DNA of 64,000 bases from Undaria pinnatifida (lineage: Eukaryota; Sar; Phaeophyceae; Laminariales; Alariaceae). The stretch is from the NCBI GenBank assembly GCA_012845835.1, contig JABAKD010000025.1, forward strand, positions 3,145,819 through 3,209,818. Direction: 5' to 3'. The position numbers were made by a program, and so were the translations under genes. Each line of letters begins with the position of its first letter. The stretch's first letter is position 1. The notes under the pieces were generated by a model. It was given only the letters and a program-made list of their open reading frames with translations. It made no database searches and had not been told where the DNA came from. This document shows, piece after piece, positions 1-11,412 of this stretch.

Positions 1-869
1 GGCACGGGAAGTGTCGCTCCGCTCGTGCGCTCAGGTATAGTCACGGAGCTATGCACTTGAGACGCTTGGTGCCTCGAGAGTGACCGTCACTGCTTACCCT
101 TACATTCGATCCTAGCTGTCCGTCCATCGGTAAGACCGGTTAGGCTTCGCCTCGCGATTGTCGGCGAGGCACGAGCCCGGCGCCCGTGACTTCTTCAAGC
201 TGTGATCAAGCTTTGTCTTACGGTCATAATTGTCTTATGTCTTTGACATTGCGTTTGTGGCTCGCGCTGGACATTGCAATACTGCTGGATGGAAATTTCC
301 TTAGAAAAACTGTTACAGCAGCAGCTGTGCAACATGGGTTGACACGGTATTCTGTTTAGTGTTGCGTTCCGGCGTCCGCCGTCAGCCCTGTTATCATATG
401 TACATACGTACGTGCTAGGTGTAAATTTAGGGCTAATGTCATAACCAAACAACATATTCGATTCGACCGACCCGTTCACTGTCCGATGGTCTTGGAATCG
501 CGTTGACTTAGCGTTGCGCGTCGGCACAGAAACCTTCTATACATGCAGATAATGCAAAATATCTCACAATGGCAGATCGCATGTACCAGGTACTGTTAAT
601 ACAGTCGCAATCATTTTCTTGACGAAGCGGCAAGCTCTGCTACGATTGAAATAATACTTGAGTTGCTTGGTTTGAACGCTTAGTAGAGGGCGCAAAACTC
701 CAGCTACCGGCTGCAAGACATCTAAAACACTCTGCTCGAGAAAATACTCGCGATTGTACGTGTGCCTATTTTTTCAATTTTTCGGGGAAAACCTACAATT
801 TAAGAATAAATTAAGGCTGCGGGGCTCTGAGACATATGTACTTCTATACTTCGAAGTGTGTATATATAT

Positions 870-1085
870 TATCTTCTATCCTCCGTCAGATGGGGAAAAC
901 TAAAGCTTAAGCTCACCACACTTCCACGTATTTTCATACACGTCGTGTGTCGATTTAACTCCATCGACTTCGCAATAGATGTTAAAAATGTACTTCGTAT
1001 ATTTTAACAGCGTCAGCTGTGAGTTCGACGAAATTAGGGTCGATACTCGTCTTCGCAAGTTGCGTACTACAGCGATCGCCCGTTT
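870..1085 (-). repeat. Composite repeat, minus copy
   Basis: CACCACACTTCCACGTATTT and the following CGTGTGTCGATTTAA block are the reverse complement of 5510-5600 and 10965-11045; the ATG-module-related sequence follows at 985-1070. Confidence 0.65.
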
Positions 1086-2284
1086 TTAGTAAGTTTCATT
1101 AGTCAGAACCTAATATAAGATCACATTGTATTACACTTAGTCTATATCTTATGTAACTCGTCAGCGCAGTCAATTGCGCCGCACATTTAACACGCTGCAT
1201 GCCGACCTTCAATCACCGGGTGCCTCAGCAAACACGGGTCTTCACGCACAGCGTAGCATCCACAGCAGCTCGCGATTTTATTCATGTTGGCCGTCCGCAC
1301 TTTTTCAACGACGGTCTACACCTCCAACTTTGGCGTGATGCAGTGGTCGAAAACCGTCAAAAATCAAACGACACGAAACGAGACCAAAAAACGAAAAACA
1401 AAAAACGACCCGCAACCGACGTTTGTTTGCCCTAGACTTGAGGACAGCTATTAATAGATCTCATCACAACGAACAACAGCCCGCAAAATTGAGACACGCT
1501 CATTACGAGGTGCTTGACGGCGTCGGGTGCAGCGCACAGCGGTCGTAGGCAAACAGAAATCACTCACCGGGTGATTTCGTGAAATCAAAGTTGCCAGCCA
1601 GCATCACCAAAGAATCGAGAAATTGCTCCAAAATCCGCAATTTGATAGGTGCGGGACTTAGCTGTTAGCATGTTAGTATGCACTGTGATAGCTAGCTACG
1701 GCGAGTACGAAGGAACGGCTTTCACCAGAAATTAGCTGGGTATTTCGCGGATCTTTTGAAACACTCACTCTGAGTTCGTACGGCATCATACCCGAAATAC
1801 GTGCAGACGATCAAAAATCGTCCGCGTTTGAGGCAGTCCAGTGTTGGGCCAGCAAGAGGGCAAGAAAGGGCGAAAAATATCTTCTTGCATTCTTCAAAAA
1901 TTCTTCATTTTGTTCAATCCGAGAAAAGAGGATGTTTGTAAAACTCCAACTCTGATTTCGCGTCATCTGCATTTTTTAGCGAAACGCCTTCGTATTATTG
2001 AAAACCTAGCGCCTACTTGACAAAACATTCCTCTCGGATCCCCCGCCGTGGCCTATGAGTACGATACATTTGTTTCAGATTTTTTTCTCGTCCCTTCTTC
2101 ATATTGTCTTCGCACCTTTCTCTCTCCTCCCTCCCTCTCTAGACGTAGCTCAGGTCCGGGGTCACAAAGCAGGCGCTTCTTCCCTCTCCCCTACCACGTA
2201 CGGTATGCGTCTCTACTTACTCTTAAATCATTACTCTCACGTCGACTCGCGTCGATGTGCGCATGATCTCCAAAACTCGGCAAT
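1086..2284. other. No gene recognised
   Basis: Short open frames without family resemblance; no repeat identified except the blocks at its borders. Bases 1-869 are similar. Confidence 0.4.
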
Positions 2285-2365
2285 TTATATATAATGGCAA
2301 AGATGAGTTTCGACAAAATATTTGATCTCACAGCTGGAGTGTATTTTCAATTTGTATAATATAAT
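2285..2365 (+). repeat. ATG module, copy 1 (MSFDKIFDLTAGVYF)
   Basis: A short block, GCAAAGATGAGTTTCGACAA onward, that recurs at 20080, 22487, 32540 and 39770 (plus) and in a related form at 965, 14920, 21510 and 27530. Most plus copies keep an open frame MSFDKxFDLTAGVY over 15-20 codons and then diverge. Probably one end of a mobile repeat. Confidence 0.7.
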
Positions 2366-2379
2366 GGCGTAGATGTCCG

Positions 2380-2530
2380 TCTATAGCACCGGTTGTCCTC
2401 TATAGGATCTGCGTAATTGCTTGGCTCACATGGGAACAACGAGTAGCAGCATGCGGAGTAGTGCCGGTTGCCGTTATAGCGCCGGCATTCCCCTCTATAG
2501 TGCACATACCGGAACTATACGAGTAGAGCA
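2380..2530 (+). repeat. TAGTGCCGGTTGCCG repeat
   Basis: Related to 27890-28090: TAGTGCCGGTTGCCGTTATA versus TAGTGCCTGTTGCCGGTATA, in similar surroundings. Dispersed, family unknown. Confidence 0.5.
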
Positions 2531-2543
2531 CACACATCAGGAG

Positions 2544-3044
2544 ACGGCACTTTCAGCCCTTGACAAGACTAGACGGCAAGCCTTGACTGGCGCCAAACTA
2601 CTACGTGTAAGTGCGGAAAGCTTTTTTTACTTGACCGCTGTATTTTTGTTCTTGACTGACCGTCACCTGACGTATTTGTTACAGGACGGCCAAAACTGCT
2701 GTGTAACGCTGCTGCAGTCAGCCTTCTAAGCAGAAGGTCTAACAAAGTGACCTCCTTTTAAGTAGGCAGATCTCCGGCCTCGCCCAGGTTACAAGGGGCC
2801 GCCACATTTCAACAATTTGCCGGCCGCGCAAGTTTGCAAGTGAGTCTATTTGCTCGAAACCAAACTGCAAACTGCACGCGTGGGCACAAATATGTCACGA
2901 GAATGTCAGTCAAGGGAAAACGTCCAGTGGTCAAGGACGTCAAATCGATTGATTCACACTAAAACCCATGTAGTTTGGCGTCAATCAAGCAAGGTAAATT
3001 ATTGGAAAAATGCCGTCGGTCAAGGCGTCAAAGTGCCATTTCCT
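2544..3044. mobile_element. Foldback/MITE-like element
   Basis: The left part (GGCACTTTCAGCCCTTGAC, later CCTTGACTGGCGCCAAACT) pairs with the right part (AGTTTGGCGTCAATCAAGC, then GTCAAGGCGTCAAAGTGCC) as imperfect inverted repeats. The ~500 bp size and lack of ORFs suggest a non-autonomous DNA element; no clear target duplication. Confidence 0.55.
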
Positions 3045-4004
3045 GACATATTTGCGTGGGCACGAGGACATACCAGCATAGTATCACGCGCCACCACGAG
3101 CCACACTACGGCGCAGTCTTGGTTTGAGTGGAGGGAACTGCGCCGACAGGACGCTGGATTCGACGAAGGAGGAGGGCGACTGAGCGTCGACGGGCGGGGA
3201 AGAGACGGATTGAACTCTCCCTGAACGAGAACGAGGGAGCAAGCTGTGAGGAGCATTTTGTTTTTTGGGACGGGGGAGAAGGGGAACAGATTGGAATTGA
3301 GCGTCAATGAGAGCAAGTGCGAATGAGCAGGCCGAGTGAGCTAAGGCAATGAGGCGGCCATGGTGAACCACAGCAGGAGGATGGCACAAGGAGACCCACG
3401 ACCCGCACGCACACCATCATCACGAGAGCAGCGATCGTCTTTTTTCAGGGTTTTTTTACGAGGCAGTAGTAAAACATGTTACTTAGGTCACTCATTTTTG
3501 TAGAGTTGGTAGAGTTGTATACCTTTCATGGGGAACGATCCCCCGCAATTTTCAATTTTCAGGCACGGGCGTCGTAGCTGCGCTGCAACCTGTCAGATAA
3601 CCCGGGAAGACGGGGCGACCATTGATATTTGTATGGTGGTTTTTGGTTCGATTGCTCTGTTTTCACTGCATGCCCGCGGTCGTCACTCTGACAGCACTCC
3701 AGAGCAGGCGCGTTCGTCTGTGCTCACGATTACCGTGCGGTTCGTACGGTGCAGGCAGCCCAACCGCTGTAGTTTGTAGCCGCGAGTTGGTTAGTTGTGG
3801 GAACGGGGGAACTCTATGCCGTAGTTGAGTGGATACCCGCGGCCATGTGAGATACCCGCGGCCATGTGAGTTCAGTTTGCACATTGAATCATTTCAGTTG
3901 CGCGCCTTCTTCGTATCGTGCGTTTTTAGGCGGGAGAGCGTAGTATTCCCCGGACGAATTTTGATTTCATTTGTTTTCTTCGGATCTTTCTAGGGCCCCA
4001 GCAC

Positions 4005-4078
4005 CTTTGTGTGACCACGGACTCTAGATGTTTGACCAGAGTTTAACGTCAGACAACAACAACAACAACAGCAACAGC

Positions 4079-4115
<37 letters not shown>

Positions 4116-4170
4116 CCAACAACAACAACAACACCAACACCAACACCAACAACAACAACAACAACAAAGT
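4005..4170 (+). repeat. (AAC)n tract after a GTGACCACGG-type end
   Basis: TGTGACCACGGACT precedes about 110 bp of CAA/CAC trinucleotides. The order resembles a LINE tail, so this is probably the remnant of one. The Asn and Cys homopolymer frames across it are not genes. Confidence 0.6.
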
Positions 4171-5462
4171 TCAAGTAAGGAAGTATTACACGCGGCTTGC
4201 GAGGTTACAACACTTTCGACCTCACAGCTCAAGTGTACCTCTGCATTTACGATTTTTTCAAAATCTAACAAGAGGAAGAGGACGGATTTATGAAAATTCT
4301 TGGTCCGCCCGCCCCAACACGACGGAACAGCTTTTACACGAGGGAAAAAGCGCCGAAAAAAAAAATTACCGCTGCAGCGTCGCAGGTCGGCCACACAAAC
4401 GAAAGGACCAAGGGCTACTCCTGCAGCTGTTGCATTGGGGGGCGGTGGGAGGACGTGTCCCGCAAGTCCGGAGTGCAACGTAGGGAAATGCACGACATGC
4501 GCGCGGCGAATTGATCGTGAAATGAGTCGCGACGATTTTGACTACCTTGTATATTATCATATTAACACCAATAAAACCAACCACTAAAAACAGCTACAAC
4601 ACATTAAAACCAACTACCAGCTACAAGTGTACACAGCTGCAACTATTAATTAAGGAGTGGCAGGTAACTATCAATACAACGTTGTCATGGCACCTGCTGA
4701 CGCTGCTGCTTATGTTTGGTCGAAATAACGCGCACATCACACACCTTCGAAGCAATGCTCGGCCCCACGGATGCCGATTTCTGGATGGTGTAGTCGGGCG
4801 AGGACGCCGTGTTGACCAACGTATCCGCTGTATTCCCCACAGGAATATCTTCCATCGTCGAAGAAGGAGCTCCACCGCCGGCTTCCATCGCGTTGTTCGC
4901 CTTTGCCTCGTCTGCTGTAGCGTCGTGCATGCTAGATGCTGCCGCTGTCGCTGTTGTTCCTGCTGCTGATGATACTGCGCTTGGTCAACAAAAACTGGAC
5001 ACCTTAAACCTTGTTGAACGCAAAAGTGTAAAGGAAAGAGGATGTCAAAGGACGCGGCAGTTTTCGGCGTCGTCAGTCACCTCTTAAAAAACTCCCCAAC
5101 ACAAACGGCCACCCAAAAAGTCCCCGTGTCTACCGACCAACACAACGGCCATTATTGCGATCGAATCAAGGATCTATTAGCCGGCGTGTGGAACAACACA
5201 ATGCTGGTTTCATCATCCTGGTCGCATGTCTTGAAAAAAATTACAGCTAGCCTTTCGGACACATCCACCCCCACAACACGAGCCCGGGCTGTTTCGAGTG
5301 GCCGGTGGCGTACGTAATCGTCATCATACAGGGATCCCCTTCGGGAAGTGGTCGTCATGAAAATTCGAAGGGTGTAACAAGTTCAAAAGGCTCCTGTGAA
5401 GAACACAGGCGTCCCGATCATATGAGCTACTACATCAGCTGTGTAAGGTAAGGTCGTCACGC

Positions 5463-5612
5463 TATAACTACAGTGGGATCCGAAGGGTGCGCCAGCTAGC
5501 GTTGGGTTGCGAAAGCAACTGAGTTAAATCGACACACGACGCGTATGAAAATACGTGGAAGTGTGGTGAGCTTAAGCTTTACTTTGCCCCATCCGCCGGA
5601 GGATGAATATAT
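5463..5612 (+). repeat. Composite repeat, CGTGGAAGTGTGGTGAG block
   Basis: About 145 bp shared almost exactly with 10917-11045: GGATCCGAAGGGTGCGCCAG through TGCGAAAGCAACTGAG to CGCCGGAGGAT. Confidence 0.8.
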
Positions 5613-6069
5613 ATATCCCCTTAACAAGCTCCTGAAAACAAAAGCGAGGCAACTATTCGTGTATTGCGGCAGCAACAGCAAGAGCAAGTAACACCGACCA
5701 GCCCAAGCAAGTTAATGGTTTAACTCCTTCAGAGCCCGAAGACGCCTCCCTATACTACTTCCAAGCAATCTATATGCCCAAAAACGGGTTTCCAGTTCTA
5801 AAGGCAAGAAGGTTATAAAAAAATAAAACGTTTTTTCGCTGAGTGAGGGCTCAAACGGGTTGTTACGTTGCTAATGATGTCTGTAGTAGACGGAGGTCGG
5901 TCACAGGCCTAAACGCAACAAAAAACCTCACCCACAGAAATGATATGAGCTACCAGGTTCTGGTACCAAACAATCGTCAAGGCAATAAACAGCTGATAGC
6001 CCAGCTACCAGCTACCAGCCAGGTGCAATAGTTCCAAACGCTAACCTGCCGCGTCTCCGGACTCCTGAG

Positions 6070-6178
6070 ATACTGACACGGTTGCATCTTCACAGCTGCA
6101 TATCTCTGGTCGTTGTTCGAATTTGACCCTTAAACGGTTGCATCTTCACAGAGTGGCAGATCTCTGGTCGTAATTTGA
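6070..6178 (+). repeat. Tandem duplication of ~60 bp
   Basis: GGTTGCATCTTCACAG and ATCTCTGGTCGT recur at 6080 and 6137. A GAGATCCGCGCGCGCGGATC palindrome lies downstream at 6237-6258. Confidence 0.75.
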
Positions 6179-6339
6179 AAGTTGAAACTACTGGAGAAAG
6201 TTGAACAAAGTTGGAAAAAAAGCCGTTAAAAATACTGAGATCCGCGCGCGCGGATCTCTAGAGTGGTTAGGCTGTCCGCCTCTTGATTGATATCTGCGGA
6301 CCGCAAAATGCTCCTCGGCCAATGCGAGCAGTAGCCTTT

Positions 6340-6525
6340 GCCTTTGTTGTTGTTGTTATTGTTGCTGTTCTCACGTTAACTCGCATGATCAAGTACGTGG
6401 TCACAGGACAGGCTTCAGTCACTCTGGAGCTGGGTTACCCCAGGGAAAAAGCACAAACCAAAGGTGGTACACGCATATATCACAGCTGACGCAATTCATG
6501 CCTTCACCACGAACATACAAGTATG
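6340..6525 (-). mobile_element. LINE 3'-end fragment, minus
   Basis: Reverse complement carries GGCATGAATTGCGTCAGCTG, CTGTGACCAC and an AAC-rich tail at 6340-6365 (seen as GTT repeats). Confidence 0.65.
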
Positions 6526-6599
6526 AAAGCGATGTTCTCACCCCGCAAATCATACCAGAAGATACTGCTGTAATGCAACAAATATATTTCGATATTTGA

Positions 6600-6975
6600 G
6601 GCGGTCCGCACATTTTTTCTCAGTTTTTCCAAAAAGCGCGGCGAAGCCGCGCTCGGGTCGGAGCCTCAAGCCTTTTTTTTTTTTTTTTTTCCCTCTTTTC
6701 GTTTCCTTGCTTCCTCTTCTTGTCTTGTCTTTTCTTGCTTTTTTTCTCTTTTCGTTTCTTTCCTTTCCTTTTTGGCTTTCTTTTCTATTATTTCCTTTCC
6801 TTTCCTTTCTCTTATCTTATATTTGCTTTTTTTTTCCAATTGACTTGCGTCTGACTTGCGTATGCGTAGTGATCGGTACTACGTCTAATGTATACGTGGT
6901 ATTCTTTCTTGGGTGGCAAGCGGTAGAGTCATGTACTCCGTATTTTCCAGGCGCGAGTGAGTGAGATGTATACAC
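6600..6975 (+). mobile_element. LINE 3' UTR fragment
   Basis: Pyrimidine tract (6668-6835), then the AATTGACTTGCGTCTGACTT and TTTCTTGGGTGGCAAGCGGTA blocks of the LINE 3' UTR, interrupted at 6976 by the next copy. Confidence 0.6.
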
Positions 6976-7923
6976 GTCGGCATCTCTAAGCGGCCGGGGG
7001 GAGGGGGAAGGGGGGAGGGGGGGGGGGGGAGGGGGGTAGGGGGGAAGGGGGGATATCATGCCCAAGAGATTGAAGTCTGGGTTTGGCCATCATCGTCTTG
7101 AGAGTTGTGGGCCTTCCAATGGCCGTCACAAGATAGCGTAGGACTGCCCTAACTTCTTCGCCATGTTGCGTTCTCTCCCCAGTGCCATTCGATGATGCAC
7201 TTGATACCCTCTGTTAGCCCAATGCCGTCTTTAGTCAGTTCCTAGGGTCTGCTAGTATGACATTTTTTTTCCCTTTTCCTTTCCTTGCTTCCTCTTCTCG
7301 TCTTGCGTTTTCTTGCTTTTCTTGTTTTTTTTTTTCTTTCCCTATCTTTTTCGTTTTCTTTTTTCGCTTTCTTCTATTTTCTTTCCTTTCCTTTTTCTTC
7401 TTATTTGTTCTTTGTTTCTTTTTTCCAATTGACTCGCGTCTGTCGTGCGTATGCGTAATGATACATACTTACGTGGTAGTCTTTCTTGGGTGGCAAGCGG
7501 TATAGTCGGTTCTTCCAGGCGCGAGTAGTGAGACGTATGCACCGGTATGGACCTGGCACATCGTAGACTGACTCCCGATTTCACTTTTATATGTTTCTGG
7601 TGGAGGCATGAATTGCGTCAGCTTTGATATATGCGTGTACCACCTTGGGTTGTGTGTTTTTCCTGGGGTATTCCTCAGCTCCAGAGTGACTGGAGCCTGT
7701 CCTGTGACCACGGACTTAAATATGCGAGTTAATGTGAGAACAACAACAATATGCACCATTTCTGGCGGAGGCATGAATTGTGTCAGCTGTGATATGTGCG
7801 TGTACCACCTTTGGTTTGTTTGTGTTTTCTCCCTGGGGTATTCCTCAGCTCCAGAGTGACTGGAGCCTGTCCTGTGACCACGGACTTGATTATGTGAGTT
7901 AATGTGAGAACAACAACAACAGC

Positions 7924-7964
<41 letters not shown>

Positions 7965-8035
7965 CTAACAACAACAACAACTAACAACAACAACAACAAC
8001 AACAACAACAGCCAACAACAACAGCAACAACAACA
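6976..8035 (+). mobile_element. LINE 3' end, opposite orientation, with AAC tail
   Basis: Same family as 13205-14340. It starts inside the Gly/Arg-rich C-terminus (6976), runs through the pyrimidine tract (7260-7425) and ends GCGAGTTAATGTGAGAACAA at about 7745. A second copy of the last ~150 bp follows (7765-7912), then an (AAC)n tail to 8035. The tail and 5' truncation are as expected for target-primed insertion. Confidence 0.75.
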
Positions 8036-8579
8036 ACAGGGTTGGGGTCAGGTTGGGTCGACGCCCTCTCGCGACTTCACAAATAAAAATCACACAAAAA
8101 CACGAAAAACAGCCTAAAAACCTCCAAAAAAGTGAAATATATTTGGTACTTTATCTGGTACGATTTGTGGGGTAAAGCCGGTAAAGGCGGCGCCTCAATG
8201 CGAGGGACTACAAACTACTCTCGGAAGATGCGCGCGGCCAAATCGTTAGGTTTACTGTCTGACATGCTGAAAGGCTGCGGAATCCGGGCGGGACCCGTCA
8301 CATTGTGTTGTAGCCGGTCGCCCCGGTGGTCTATTGTCCCGGTCGTCAATAACAGAGGTCAACCTCGGAACACCATCAATACGCAGTAAGGTCGGAGTCA
8401 GCGCTTCTAAACTCCGTACTCTTATATCTGACACACCGGCATGTAGATACGTAGTTATTTCCAGAAACCACCAACTGCCGAGGGCGTTTTGCGGTTCGAG
8501 CCTGGTATAGGTCAGTTTCGTGGTTCGAGCCCCGCCGAGAGCATACTCTTACAAATTCGTTGGGACTTTTTCTTGTGCA

Positions 8580-8745
8580 CAAATTGACTTGCGGAAAGCG
8601 CGAGAGCGTGAGTTAGCAACACTCGATGAAAAATCGCCGAGCAGTGGGATTGCTGAACCCTATGCGCGATAACAATTGAAGGCAAGAACCGGGGGGGAGA
8701 AGGGACGACACCTGTGACCACGGCTTGTCCAGAAGCTCGAAAGTA
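8580..8745 (+). repeat. GTGACCACGGCTTGTCC repeat
   Basis: About 165 bp shared with 15010-15185, running from CTTGCGGAAAGCGCGAGAGC to TGTGACCACGGCTTGTCCAG. Confidence 0.75.
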
Positions 8746-9689
8746 GAAGTGTGCGAAAAAAAAAAAAAAAAAAGTTCGCGGGTCGTTTGCCCAGAATTCA
8801 CCAGTGGCCGGTGGCACATCAGACACATAACAGGTTGGAATGGACCGAACGAATGCGAACAGCCTCGTTTCATTCCAATCGTTCCAACTGCATCTTGGGT
8901 CAAAATACGTCAAGACAGGCCTAGGCCCTGATGAAAAAAAAAAACGGTGACCTCTTTGGACACATGTTGTATCTTTTCGCAGTTTCGAGTTACTATCGAT
9001 GTTCAACCCTGACTGACGTTGTATCTAGCCGGTACGTCACGCACGCGAGAACGAACAGCAGTGAAGCAGCAAAGAGTGAAAAATTGGGGCTGTCAGCTCG
9101 TACACAAGGAACAAGTACTTTTTTTCTGTGTAACTTTTTCTTGTGTAAATGTTTTTTGTGTGTGTGTGTGTTCTTCACATTAAACCGTTCTTCTACTCGT
9201 CGACATCCAGCACACCCAGTGTCCGTACTGATTCTTCACCCTAGAAAGATCAGCTCTGTGGTCACAAGCCACGACACAGAGATAATGCATCGTAATGCAT
9301 TCGACAACGCAATGTCATGCCCTAGTACTGGGTACGACAGGCACAACATACATACGTCAGCAACAGAAATACATTGGAAGAGAGAAATACGAAATAAACA
9401 AAAACAAAAACAAAAACAAAAACAAAAAACAAAAAACAAAATAAGAAAACAAATAAAAACAAAGATAAAAATAAAACAAAAAATGAAACAAACAAAATGA
9501 AGGGGAAATCGAAGAAACAACCCAACCGCAAAGGAGAGCCAAAGCTCGGAAAAGAAACATAATAAAATGAAATAAAATAAAGTAAAGTAAAACCAAAATA
9601 AGATAATCCGAACACGAGCCAAAAACCTGGACACGCAAGGAGGGAACAAAGGGGAAAAAAATACCCCAGAGAAGGACGAAAAGTGCTAT

Positions 9690-10090
9690 GTACCTACTAG
9701 TCGGCCTGGTACCTTGCTACCCTGTCTGCCATCTCCTTCCTGCCTTCGTCCACCGCGGTCTCCCTTCTATTCCTCCTGTTGCCCCCCCTGCCCCCATTCC
9801 CTTGGACGGCTTTCCTTCTACTCCTCCTGTTTCCCCCCCTCCCCCCTTTGTGTTCTTCTCATTAAACCAAGATACCTTGTAAAAGAGAGAAACAACGAAA
9901 GAAACCAAGACAAAATAAATAAATAAATAAATAAAAAGGGCAGCCAAAGCACGGGAGATAGAAACATACCCCGAGCATGAGCCAAAATGGACATGCAAGG
10001 GGGAAAGAAAGGGAAAGAGAAAAAATACCCCGGAAAAAAGAAACAAGTAGAAGAAGGAAGACTGGGAGGGCCAAATAAAACAGGCTCGTC
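9690..10090 (-). mobile_element. Second copy of the LINE C-terminal tail and UTR
   Basis: 9690-9850 repeats 10265-10425 in direct orientation (ACTAGTCGGCCTGGTACCTT and the CTACTCCTCCTGT units). The A-rich flanks at 9380-9660 and 9880-10080 are also similar to each other. Confidence 0.65.
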
Positions 10091-10264
10091 ACCTACCCAC
10101 CATGCAAGACTCCCTTCATAAGGATAAGAAGGGGAAAGAAAAATAAAATAAAATAAAATAAAATAAAATAAATAAATTCACGGAAAAATCAAAGTACCAA
10201 GACATCACATTCCGAGCAGCCGCAGCAGTTGGCGGTACGAGTGGCATAGATAGAAAGGTTCCAC

Positions 10265-10840
10265 CTACTAGTCGGCCTGGTACCTTGCTACCCTGTCTGC
10301 GGTCTCCTTCCTACTTTCATCTACCGCGGTTTCCCTTCTACTCCTCCTGTCCCCCCCCCTGCCCCCATACCCTTGGGCGGTGTTCCTTCTACCCCTCCTG
10401 CTGCCCCCCCTCCCCCCGTTCCCTTCGACACCACCCACGGCGGATGCGCGGCGCTGTCTACTCAGCTTTGCCTCATCCTCGTGCCACCTGCCCATGAACC
10501 GTTCAGCTGCTTCGAGGACCCCCCGGTACCACTTGCCCACCTTTTTTGCTGCAGTGGGCCACAGCGCGGTCCCAACTCCAAAAGCTAAGGGGGAGTGTTC
10601 CGTTGATCCCTCGTTGGCTTTGAACACCCTAAGGTCCTCAGCTATGGCTCTAGGCCAAGTCTTAAGTTGTCCGCCTGGTTTCGGGTTCTCCCCACCAGCG
10701 ATCGTCCCGAACATCAACCGACGGGGCAGTCGCCCCTTGTGTTGTCGCACCAGGGCCCCGGCAAAGAAGAGCCGCCGTTTACGGATGGTCGTTTCGTACA
10801 ACGTAACAAAACAGGACCATTTACTATACACACGCATCCG
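10265..10840 (-). mobile_element. Second LINE family, C-terminal remnant
   Basis: Minus-strand frame 10837-10268 reads RKRRLFFAGALVRQHKGRLP, RRLMFGTIAGGE, GGQLKTWPRAIAEDLRVF, then AAKKVGKWYRGVLEAAERFM, the same post-RT signature as at 13898-14338 but clearly a different family. The end is a Gly/Arg-rich minisatellite (GGRGG units). No RT core is present, so it is 5' truncated. Confidence 0.75.
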
Positions 10841-10916
10841 TATACAACTTTAGCTTGCGCTGCCGGGGTTGTAACGAGGCCCACTGATAGGGACAGCTCA
10901 AGCTATACCTACAACG

Positions 10917-11060
10917 GGGATCCGAAGGGTGCGCCAGCTAGCGTTGGGCTGCGAAAGCAACTGAGTTTAAATCGACACACGACGCGTATGAAAATACGTG
11001 GAAGTGTGGTGAGACTTTTCCCTATGGATCCGCCGGAGGATAAAAATATACTCCGGAGTG
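10917..11060 (+). repeat. Composite repeat, second CGTGGAAGTGTGGTGAG copy
   Basis: Same block as at 5463, immediately downstream of the LINE remnant at 10265-10840. Confidence 0.8.
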
Positions 11061-11339
11061 ATATTTTTTTTTTACCAAAGTATCGGAAACAAAAATTGGG
11101 AGAAGAAGACGGACGAGGGGGGGGGAAGTGGGTGGGGGTGTGGCTTGTGCATGGATTTCGTGTTTTGGGTGTAAGATGACTTCAGCTTCGTTTGATATAT
11201 ACATTTATCCAAAAGGCCTGGCCTCTCGTTTCCTTCGTGCTGCATTCTTTCAGCAGGGGACAGACATCCAGGTGTGGGTGGGTGGGTGGGTGGTGAGCAA
11301 AAAAAACACATCCGAGCGGCGAGGTCTCGCTTTGTTACA

Positions 11340-11412
11340 GGAGGTTGTTGTTTGTTGTTGTTCTCACATTAACTCGCATAATCAAGTCCGTGGTCACAGG
11401 ACAGTACCAACG
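11340..11412 (-). mobile_element. LINE 3'-end fragment, minus
   Basis: Only the last ~60 bp and a short AAC tail (as GTT) remain. Confidence 0.6.

Noticed and set aside
4028-4493. Long Asn-rich (+) and Cys-rich (-) open frames
   Set aside because: They are translations of the AAC microsatellite; flanks show no coding signal.
9236-9649. Phe-rich minus-strand open frames
   Set aside because: Complement of an A-rich repeat flank (AAAC units).
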